Source of the DNA: Bolinopsis microptera
Lineage: Eukaryota; Ctenophora; Tentaculata; Lobata; Bolinopsidae
Assembly (NCBI RefSeq): GCF_026151205.1
Contig: NC_087078.1
Coordinates: 4,171,675-4,235,674 of the forward strand
Reading direction: 5' to 3'
DNA: 64,000 nt
How positions within the stretch are numbered: position 1 is the first letter of the stretch; each line of letters starts with the position of its first letter. This document shows, in pieces, positions 34,601-46,600 of this stretch. The notes beneath the pieces are model-generated. The model was not told where the DNA came from, made no database searches, and saw only the letters and a program-made list of their open reading frames with translations. A program made the translations under genes and the position numbers.

Positions 34601-37600
34601 AGTGGACCTCCAGTTAAGAAGCCTCCAGTTAAGAAGCCTCCAGTTAAGATTTCAGAAGCCTCAACTTTAGAGAATATTACTGCGCAGTTTTTGTAAACTA
34701 GTAGGTTCACTAATTGAGTCTACGGATGGTAAGTTTTTACTGTCTATACAGAAGATAATATTTGTTCTATGCTTGGTCAAACCTAGACCAGTAAAGCCGA
34801 AGAAAGAAAATTGGAGAAGTAAATACCTTTTATTTAATACGATCTTACGAATTCTTATTACAGTAAGAGAGACCAAAACTATTCAGTTCAGTGTATGGTC
34901 TATAATATTCTGTATTAATATTTCAGACCATGTAGGCATGTAGCCTCCAAATTTAAGTTCAATATAATTGGAACAATTTAGCAGTGGTACGTGTTTTATG
35001 TTACTCTAATAATAATACAATATATATAAAGACATGACTTGAGACCACAGGAATGGGGAACAACTTGTATCTTAGATGAATAAGCTCAGAATACAGTTAA
35101 TACGTACGTGTTAGTTGATAAGTAGGGATTAGCTTACTTTGTTAATCGTTAACAAATACCAAATTTATGTTATCAACGAATAAATTAGCAATATTTGAAG
35201 CGTAAAAGCGTAATCTTTGTATTCAAACGTCATACCCTATTGGTCTATAATTTAGCTACTAAAGGCTGTAAGACGGTAACATCAACTCAGTAACAACAGA
35301 TAATATACCCGGAAGAAGGATTTACAAAGGAGCAAAGGAGTGTTATTAATTTACTTATGCTAAGAAGCATTAGTAAAGTTACCACAATAGTCAAGGATAA
35401 TATCCTTGACTATTGTGGTAACTTTACTTTTATCCTTAGGATATGTATGACTGGTTTATAACTCACGTACCTAAGATTTACAGAATTAACTAACTATTAC
35501 TCACATTTCTGGTTAGGAAGTGCATCAGTGAATCCCACAAGAGCGAGGCTGTCTATAAGAGTTTCCCAGCTCCGTTTGCCGTGTTTAGAAGGAGATTGGA
35601 GTAGTGGGTTAGAGCGGGAGGGTTCACGTTTACATCCAGGGGAGAGTGGGTCACGTGTTAACATCTGGAGGGGGAGTTTAGTTGTCAGTCGTGATAAGAC
35701 GGAACTAGAACAATGTTCCCTTGTTTGGATTAACTGTTAAAATCAAGTGTGTCCTCAAATGTCTAGAGAGTTTGCAACTGAAACACTAAAACACTGATAC
35801 TATTTAATATAAGTAATAATTAATTTATCAGTGAAACTATAATATTACCTTGCTGTCGTGAATACGAGGGTTATTCTGAAAGTTGTGTGCAAGTAAAGGG
35901 GTCCCCGCAGTAGGGGTAGCGGGTAATGTGGATGCACTTCCAAAGTTAGAGGGAGGCGAGGTGTTGGAGCCGTTTCTCACAATCCCGCCGCGCAACGATT
36001 TATCGTTTTTGCTGTTGGAGCGCAGTCGGACCTGAAGGAGATAACGGTCAACACTCTCACGTGTTGAATTATAGGCCAGCACAAGTCTCCCGGACTGTTC
36101 ATCCTCTTTTAGTCGTAATTCTATTTTCAGAGTGTACATATGGAGTGCTGGCCAGTGCGAGGGGGAGATTGGGAAATAACAAAGCAGGGTGCTGACATTG
36201 CAAGCTGCTAGGATAAGGGTTTAAGTTATCAGTCAGATCCTTTTGAGGGTAGCGGTGCGAGTGCAGCTAATTGACTTACTGACATGTCCAAACGGGACGA
36301 CATACACATGAACCAGTCATATAATTAATTGTTAATTTCCTGGTAGTTTTATGACGACACAGATTGAATTAGCTGTAAGAGTGACGTTTAATTAAATTCA
36401 ATTATCACGAGTGAACATGTTCTTTACGTCTAAGAGAAAACAATCAAGAAATTCAATAATGAATAATCAGGTTGTCTACTTCACATCACGAGCTTTTTAT
36501 TATGAATTATCAGAATTTGTAGAAAATACGGTGTCTGGCACACCAGCTCTCAAAGTGTGAGTTTACAGACAAACAACTGTGTACACCATGTACAAACTAT
36601 AGTATACACTACACCCGATACGGAATAACACAAATACGATTAGTGCTGTCATGACTCAAGCTGTCTGATGAAAATAATCAATACGTGGTAACATTGTGTA
36701 GGTATATATATCGCTTCCCCAAGTCCCGGCATAAGCTCTATCATCAACTGGTACTTTAATGGAGGAAAGCCTCCTATTTTTACTTTTTTTTCATGTAAAA
36801 TTGTAAAAACACTCACGCTAGGAGGAGCAGGATCACTCTGCATTCTAGAATACCCGTACATCTCACTAACCCCCTCACAGGGTATCTCATCGTAGTCGTT
36901 ACTAACACTCCCATCTCCTGCTTCTCTTAGAGACATTGGTGGAGGAGAGCTGGTGGAGGAGTTACTGTTGTACTGGACTTCGTAGTGGGAACTACTGGGG
37001 GGACGGAGTGTCAAGGAGCCCAGGAAATGGGAAATTTGTAGTAAATCAGGACATTTCCTCCTATGAACGATGAACAAAGTTAAGTTGATAGAAAGTTGAT
37101 AGTAAGTTGATCGTAAGTTGACTTACTTGGAAGGGCAGCAGGACTGAGGGCAACACATATTAGCTCCAGTAGGCGTCTTCTTTTTCCTCTCGTCTGTACT
37201 GCACTTGGAGGCACTGGTACGTCGGGGAGGAAGGGGAGGCGACTCATTGTGGGACCGGTGCAGCGGGGATAGAGGAATCTGGTTCTGCAGGGGTTACTAG
37301 GGTTACTAACGTGGTAACTGAGGTTAATACTGACGTGGTTACTAGGGTTATTTATGTGGTTACTGGGGCTTCTAATTCTCCAAGAGAATGTTTTCGCCAA
37401 ATGAAAGTCACCAAAACTTAAATTTAATAAGAAATTTGCGTACGTAAAAAGAGGGATGATATTAAATATGGTGACACCTCCCCACAAGAGGGGACATTGT
37501 GTCCTGGTCCCCGCTGTGTTTATCAGTGGGCTCCTCTCCCCACCACCCTACCTCACTCCCCAATACCCCAACACAGCACTGATAACACTGATTAAATTAC

Positions 37601-40600
37601 AGACCACTCACTTGTATTATTAAACAGACAAACTCTTTCGACCCAGACGATATTACGCAGAGTTTCAAAATGTTTGGAAACTGTTTAAAAGTGGTGTCAC
37701 GTTTTGGTAACAGCTGGTAAGTGAAATGGCAGGTTTTCTCTAACAATGTCAGGTGTTTCTCTAACAATGTCAGGTGTTTCTGCAGAAATTTCTCAAGAAA
37801 TATGGCCGATAAGGTTGAGTCTGGGCACTATAAATGGTTTTGTAACTTTGTAAGAGGTTTTAAGATATGAGAAGAATCTAAGGAAGTCTATTTTCATGAA
37901 ATTGCGTAATTGTGTATATCTGACATTTAGATAAGAATAAAATAGCCTGAAGTTGGCTAATCTTACCTTACCTACCTACACAGAATACAAGAGGGTGGAA
38001 GAAGAGGGTGGAGGAGGGGTTGAACTGTCACAAGATGACATATATATGACCACTACAACCTCTCACATAAACTTACATGCTATCATCTACCTGTCTGTAG
38101 TGTTTCCTAACAGGCACAGCCTGGATTCTTAATGTAGATATTATAATGTAAACCTCGTTGTTCACAATTTAGAGTTAATGTAAACCTAGTTGGTCACTAT
38201 TCCCAGTTATTGAGGGTAATGATCCCTGTAACACTAACTTAGATTAACCTCTGTAAGAGTAATATAACTTAGATTAATGATCCAGACTATCTTTTGGCAC
38301 TAACTCACTAGTACAGAGCGCAGACTGTGGATATAAATAACATTGCATAACTCTGGAGTAAGTTACGAACTTTTCTTTAAAATACGTTTAAATATATTAA
38401 ACTTTTTAAATATATTTAATTTTACTCTTTTATTCAGCGATGTTTGGACCATCTTTTAAAGAGTTTGGCGCGCAAACTGCAGAGCTGGTAAAGTTTTAAG
38501 TGTTGAGTGTTGAGGGTGTGGGGAAGTCGGTCCCACCCTCCTTACAGTCAAACACACTTTAGCAACCACCACTAGTTTAAAACTCATTCCCACGTACCAC
38601 AAAACCCAAACCCTACAACCCATAATTTAGTGTGGTAATTAAGGAGCATAACTGACTGGAAGCTTCTTACTGAACACTGTACTGGGGGGTTTTGAGAATT
38701 ATTAAACTTTCGAGGTAGGTATCCCAGATATTTGTCATGACCCCCCTTAACATTGGTGCACAAATCACATTTGGAAACGTGCCATCTAGTTAACATCCCG
38801 GTGATAATTTGATTACTAAGATCGAATTAACGGTTCCCACTCAGTGTGATTACTTTGATTGCAGGTATTGAAGTGCGTTTCCAGTTCTCTGAAACGCGGG
38901 AATAGTTGACGTAATCTTACGTAACATAATGTAAGGATTGTGACATTTAAACAAGCCGAACTATAACATAACCATTATGATTTAAAATCATCTAAATTAG
39001 TCCGAAAGAAAAGAAAAGGCTCTTCTTTGTTAACAGATGGTTCCGGATGTTAAAAAAGGACTAAGAACTATGTTTACACTATGATATTTATATACATCCT
39101 ATATGACTCAACAAGTCTTAATTGATAAGAGTTTTAATTGATGTGAGAATCAATTAATGTCAAAGATAACTTAATCGATAGTTAATTTGTAGCTTGGGAA
39201 GTCATTAGTTTACAGTAATGAACTTGGAGATGCACTTACCAAAATCTGATTGAAATGGTTGCCAGGGGAAGCTGGTACATGTTGTGGGGATGACACATGT
39301 GGTGACGTCAAGTGGTGTTGTGGTGACGTCACGCGGTGTTGTGGTGACGTCACGCGTTGTTGTGGTGACTTCACGTTATTATCGTCAGGACTAATTGACG
39401 TGTAGAGTGGGTCTTGGGAACTTACAGACTGCAAAAGTAAAATTAGTTGATTGTATATAACCGTAACATAAAATTTAAACAGTCTGTTAAAATTATCCGC
39501 ATTTCATACAAATCTATGTTGTAAATTAGTCAGTAGAATTAGAAAGGTGTGCGGAGGTGAATTAATAAATAAAGTAACCAATTAGCGTGACTTACAGATG
39601 TGTGCTGGTAGATAGGTGAGAAGGGTTGAGCAAGGTTGCTGTTGCTATGGTTACCATTATTATTACTCATCTTGGGTGAGCCCAGGTTGAAATCTCTGCA
39701 GCACTTTTTGTAAGCCTCCTCAAAAATAGCTATTCTATTGCAAGCCTGGACTCTGTTTATCTGTAATAAGGTTTACCTTATAGACTATACCATCTGTCTA
39801 AAGATGAATTTAATCTATCTCGTTGTGGTATTCTAATACAATTATCTTAGTTTTAACATTTTAATGATATACTGTTAGTTCAGTAATTAAACTAAACTTC
39901 GACGTAAAAGTTGGAGAATTTTACGAAAATTAAATTTTCTTTTCACTTTGACGTCACACTTGCGTCCTTGATCCTTATTCTCAGCCTATCCTTTTAAAAA
40001 TGAAACATTCTGTAGATTCCTTCTGTTATTGGACCTAATTTTAAGATAAATATAAATATAAATAATAAAGTCCAATTTCTAATAAAGTAATTTATCGGTA
40101 AATATTTGTGTCCGTTATATAAGGAACTATAGATGATGCAGCAAATCCGATCGATTAGTTTAATTAGTAATTGACGTATCCTACATTTAGTTGGACTGAA
40201 TATTTAAAGCCGGATATAAAGAGGGTATAGAATATTATAGAGTATAAAGTGGTAAAACAACAAACCTCCTTCAGTCTCTCAATCTCAGTGTTCAACTCCG
40301 CAATCTTCCCATTCTCAACTTGCTCTACTTGGCGTTTTAACCGAATATTCTCAATCTCTAAACTCCTTATAGATTTGTGTATGTGCTCCTTTATCAACTT
40401 CACTTTCTGGCTCACAGAATCTTCGTCCCGTTTTCGTTGTATCCGCTGAAATATTCGAAATATTCACCAAATTGGGTTTAGGATGAGCTATTTTTAGAGA
40501 TGAGTTTTAGGGCTACATCAGTCGTCATCTAGGCAGTTCCGTAATGAGAATTTAATTGGTACTTAAAATAGTAAAAGAAGGCTGATTTTAATGAAGTACA

Positions 40601-43600
40601 TTGAAAAGAAGAAGACCACTAAGTATTCCTAAGTCCTAACACACTGTCAGTTCAACTAAGTAGGTTTATTAAATCACACATTAACCAAAGTAATCCCCCT
40701 CACAGACCACACCCCACCCCTACACAGCACTACCACACCCCGCCCCATGAAGACGAACTCGTTAGTCAGGGAGTTTAAAACGTGTTATTTTAGCGAAACT
40801 GGGAGTCAGAGGGGTCCGTTATAATACTATCAATAAAGGGGCAGACTAATGCAGTGCAGTTCCAGTGCCCTCCTGACAGGTGGAACGTGTTTAAATACCT
40901 GTGTGAGTCATATTCCCACAACAATACCCATACTAAACCCCAGTCTATTAATAGATATATCTCAAAACAGATAAGTGAGCTACAACTGAGTAAGAAGTCA
41001 GTAAAAAATTCTCCACTTACCAGAGCCTGGAAAGAGCCAGAATAACATTAAAACTCCACTTACCAGAGCCTCTATCTCCTCCTCTAAAGCCAGAATAACA
41101 TTAAAACTCCACTTACCAGAGCCTCTATCTCCTCCTCTAAAGCCAGAATAACATTAAAACTCCACTTACCAGAGCCTCTATCTCCTCCTCTAAAGCCAGA
41201 ATAACATTAAAACTCCACTTACCAGAGCCTCTATATCCTCCTCTAGAGCTAGAATAACATTAAAACTCCACTTACCAGAGCCTCTATCTCCTCCTCTAAA
41301 GCCAGAATAACATTAAAACTTCACTTACCAGAGCCTCTATCTCCTCCTCTAAAGCCAGAATAACATTAAAACTCCACTTACCAGAGCCTCTATCTCCTCC
41401 TCTAAAGCCAGAATAACATTAAAACTCCACTTACCAGAGCTTCTATCTCCTCCTCTAAAGCCAGAATAACATTATTCTTCTCCGTCAGCTCTTCTCTGAG
41501 TTGTGTGTTTTGTGCACGTAATTTAGCCGTGATAACGTCGTGACGGTCCAGCGCTTCGTGGTGCAACGCTAGGTTGTCATTCATCTAGCGGAGGGAGGGG
41601 TTATGGGTGGCAATGAAATATTAATGTTAGATCGAAATTATGTTATATGTGTGTGTGTGTGTACAGAGTGCTTTAAACTAATTACTACAAATCCATACAT
41701 TTTAAGGGTGAATATTATGTAATGGAATGGGAAATGTGTACGTTTTAGTCAACCCTGGCTAGTGGCTACTAGATAGCTTATTAAGTTTCAGTGCGAAGAG
41801 AACAAATGGAACAGTTTCAAATATACAGATTACAGTCCCAATAAAAAAAAACAACTTTCAGTCCAGACAATATAATTAGAAACAGACTGTAGAAACAAGA
41901 GGAGAGGGCGGAGTTACAACTACAAAGCGAAAGAAGAACTCATACAAAAACCTGCGATCAGGATGACATAACTATATAACCACACGGTAACGGCGACACA
42001 GAAAAATAACAATGTTAGGAGTGAAGAGAGAGGCTACTCATCCCACACCTTCGGTTTCTCTAACACACCACGTGCAAACCTCAACCGCGCACGTGTGTTA
42101 TTTGCAACGCACGTACAATTATTGATCTGCTGTAGCCACCGACTATTTTGGTAGAATTTTTATCGCCAAATTCCGGCGGAGGATATTTATTAGCAGACCA
42201 AAACACAGCAGTATTATTTCTTGATATTATTCCGTACAGTCTTTGTCGCACGAGTAACAAGGCGTATGATATTTACCTTAGCCGTGTTAATTAGACAAGG
42301 AATCAATATTCACTTTTGGCGATCTTAACGGTAAAAATTCCTGGCTAAATAATGAATAGATCAATACAGGCGATGAAATTCAGCTGCAATTTTCAGGAAT
42401 GACGTGCGACTAACTGATATAAAACAATGAAAATAAGAAAATCAGGTTAGAAATAAGTCCTATACTGGGGATCTCAGTAATTAAATTTGAACGATATCTC
42501 CCGAAATCCCCTGGCAAATTGGAGCTTACATAAATTATGAACTGTAAAATTTAGTGTGTTTATAGCTGACCCGGTAAAATAGCGTAAAGAGGTAAATGTT
42601 AACAAACAAGCTCAGAACCGGCTGTTTTTAACTATTTTAACTATTTGTAACTATTTCAACTATTTTTACAACTTGTTTTACATTGCCGTTCCTTTCTCCG
42701 ACACTGAGTAACCACCGAGATTGACAAACATGTAACTGTATAAATAGCAACTCAAACATAATAGCACAATAAAACAACTCATTGACATGGGACCTCGCGA
42801 AAAAGTGTCCACCACTCGTGGCAACCGTTGTAGCAGTCATAATGGAGGAGCTTTATATAGGGAAGATAAGGACTCAGGAGCAAATGTATGACTTACTAAC
42901 ACAAAATGTACATATTATTTTCTTCTTCAATTCTCTTAATAAAGGTGGTGAGTATAAACAGTAAGTGTATTTAAATCAATAATGTGGATTGTAAAAACAC
43001 GCTATATTTCTGTTTCTAGTGGATACGCGCGAGGAAATAATATATGGCGTGACATTTGAACAGTTTATTTAAAATCAAACAAACAAAAAGTAGAAGCAAG
43101 AATGCAAAAACTGGATAGAAAGAAAGCGAAAACTGGATAGAAAGAAAGCGAAAACTGGATAACACCGAATAAAACTGTTAACGAGATATAGGATAGCACC
43201 GAACTGTTAACAAGGGATAGAAACAGCGTAAACGAAAATATGCGGCACGATAACAATAATAGCGATGTGATGAGAATAGCAAAACATTTTCATCGACTAA
43301 TGATAAAATTAACATTGTTTGAAGGCGAGTTTACCATCACCCCAGGTATTTTGTTACAGAATTTATTAGAACGATTTAATTATCTATTATTAAAGATATT
43401 GTATCTGTTATAAGACTTTATTGTATCAAGTTTCATGTAAAAATAGAATTGTCGCCACGGCCACGGGGAATTTTTGAATGGTATTTTCTTGTATCATTAT
43501 AAATATAATATTTCAAAAAGTTTACACAACTGACCGGTTGTGGATATTGTTTTGTAAATATAAACAGCAATGTGTATTGTAAACAAAACAAGGCGTGGTT

Positions 43601-46600
43601 TGTTTACCATAAACATCACAAAACAACTCAGATTAACTCAATGTAGTGTTAGAGCGCGTTTGAAACTACCCTTTTTCCCGGCATACAAACCCGAGAGCAG
43701 GTCCAGCTGCAGGCGGTAGGGAGGCGGTACAAGACCCGCCGCAGTTAGGTCACAGAACACTGTACTCCGCCTTGTCATCAAGTAGTTAGCCGCTTGTTTA
43801 TGTGACGAGCTGAATATGTATGGGAGAAAGGGAGCGCGCGAGGGTACTTAGCAACTATCACCTAGCAACCTGAGGGTAATTAGCAACTATCACCTAGCAA
43901 CCTGAGGGTACTTAGCAACTATCACCTAGCAACCTGAGGGTACTTAGCAACTATCACTTAGCAACCTAAGGGTACTTAGCAACTATCACCTAGCAACCTG
44001 AGGGTACTTAGCAACTATCACCTAGCAACCTGAGGGTACTTAGCAACTATCACCTAGCAACCTGAGGGTACTTAGCAACTATCACTTAGCAACCTGGTGG
44101 TACTTAGCAACTATCACCTAGCATCACCTAGCAACCTGAGGGTAATTAGCAACTATCACCTAGCAACCTGAGGGTACTTAGCAACTATCACCTAGCAACC
44201 TGAGGGTACTTAGCAACTATCACATAGCATCACCTAGCAACCTGAGGGTAATTAGCAACTATCACCTAGCAACCTGAGGGTACTTAGCAACTACCACCTA
44301 GCAACCTGAGGGTACTTAGCAACTATCACTTAGCAACTTGAGGGTAATTAGCAACTACCACCTAGCATCACCTAGCAACCTGAGGGTACTTAGTAACTAT
44401 CACCTAGCGAACTAAAGCTTAAGGGTACTTAAATTTGAAAAACTTTCGCCTACCAATCTAAGGGTAATTTGCGTCTATCACCTATCAAGATGATCAATAA
44501 CTGAACAATAAACCGGTGCAGTAAAAAGAGTACGTAACTATGACAATATACCAGCTCTATTTTCCGAAACAAGACAACAACAAAAAGTGATAGCTCCCCA
44601 GGGATCAGTGCTAGGATAGCGTCGACAGAGGAAGCCTCAGCAAGCTACCACCACACGAGACAGCATCCCCTCACAGTCCTGGTAGAAGAGGGTGACACGT
44701 GGACATCAGTAGACAAGCAGTACACTACCCGTTATATCACACCTCTACAGCTCACTACCGTTCACTTCTATCACACCTCTACAGCTCACTACCGTTCACT
44801 TCTATCACACCTCTACAGCTCACTACCGTTCACTTCTATCACACCTCTACAGCTCACTACCGTTCACTTCTATCACACCTCACCTGTATTTCAGCTTACT
44901 TCTATCACACATTAGCTGTATTTCAGCTTACTTCTATCACACATTAGCTGTATTTCAGCTTACTTCTATCACACCTCCGCAGTCCGCAGTAATTCAGCTT
45001 ACTTCATCTTCTATATCGGGTGGTGTTCAGACAGGGACGAGGGTGGCTGAGCACTATAACAGTGACACTCAGACACTGTCACAGACAGTCACTCACCACT
45101 GTCACACTACTGTCACACTACTGTCATACTTGTCACACTAATTGGCAAGGTTCACAAATACAGTATTAGGGTTTCTAGAGTAAGACAAGCGGTCTCGAGA
45201 TATGGCGTGATGATCACCGTTTAATCTTAAGATTCTACACTGGATTATCCTGGGGCATGGGCAACTGCGGCTTAACAAAATCACCACTGACTCGTCAATG
45301 TCAAACAGTTTCATAAAAGAGCATGGGAAAAGCTGTAGTTGTACACTTCACAGGATATTTTATAGAACATGGTTATAAAGGAAGATAAGACGGCTGAAAT
45401 CCGGAATACAGCCATGTTAAAAAGCAAACTATGCAAAAAGGAGGAAGTAAGCAGAATAACCGAGTGGAGGAAAACCAAAACTGCAGCTGAAGTATTTACA
45501 GAGCTGGCAAAATATCCGGCTAAAGGAACACTTCCTTGATTAAACACCTCAATATTGTGCTCCAAATTGGAAGCAGTAATAAGTCCTCAAACATAACGTA
45601 GTGAGGTTACGTAGCTCCTAATTCTAACTAGATATATAGAGGTAACACCAAACCCAGCTAAGGGTCAGGACAACAGTAGAGCAACTAGTAGCAGTAGTGG
45701 AGAAACTAAGAGAGGAGTTTAACAGCACGGCACTGCAATTTTCACTGTCGCAGTTCAACCAACTTTAAACAACTAATCAGCTGGGTTAGTTCTGGTCACG
45801 TGACCAGAGTTCTGATCTCTGATTGGTAGACGTATAGTAATACAAGTATTCCTCCTCTCGGAGCCTGAGGGCCATAATAAACTGCGCCACTGTAGTTCCA
45901 TGAGATTTTAACCGGTGTTCCTTAAATTCGGGGCTTAATAGTCGATACATGATATAAATTATGAGACGGAAATCGTTACATCGGTCAAATCGGTCACATG
46001 GCCCTAGTTTGATGCATTTAACAACCTTAAAAGCTTAAACATATCAGAAAACCAAATCATCGATCGTCAAAAATAGAGATGGTCGCATTGTAAAAACACA
46101 GTAAATTGCATTATTTAAAGTAGATAAAAGCCAGAACCAACAAGGTGGTAAAATATCAGTACTGATAACAGAGAAAGAGAGAAAACAGAGAGATAAGAGA
46201 GCAATTAAGGAAAAGTTAAACTTGCTCGGAAGAGATAAACAACAAAAGGAGCCTTACATTCCATCATCTGTCAACATCACACACACACACACAGAGGTAC
46301 AACTGTGAGCTGCCCAGGAGCTGTTGTGATACATCTCCACAAGAGGGCCAGACAGAGCCCTCACCCAATCGTAGAACAGAGGCTCAGTCACGTGATCCCA
46401 ATAGGATGGGTCACGTGATCAGAGCTGTGACAATATTGGAACACATGGAATCCGGACTGTGGATATCTAGCTCATTAGCGAGCAAATTGTACACCAGTTC
46501 AGACTTCTCCCTCATTATGCCGGCTGGTTTATACTCTGTGTAATGACCCATCTCATTATAGGGTCATGCTATCAGATAAGTCACAACCAACTGTAACAAA

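Larger units (their letters stand above)
25577..35504 (-). other. 10-kb intron (or gap with unseen exons)
   Basis: This interval lies where PLEKHH genes encode two PH domains. I read both strands for the W-K-x-R-W-F type core and found none. It holds a decayed coding relic (26.5-26.85 kb), several minisatellites, hairpins (28.49, 30.30 and 35.37 kb) and a CCAAT-box cluster (30.62-30.84 kb). Weak minus-strand open frames at 28,040-28,155, 28,580-28,783 and 30,390-30,555 cannot be assigned. Confidence 0.5.

Noticed and set aside
43855-44415. CRISPR-like appearance of regular repeats
   Set aside because: The units are contiguous tandem copies without unique spacers, in an animal intron.
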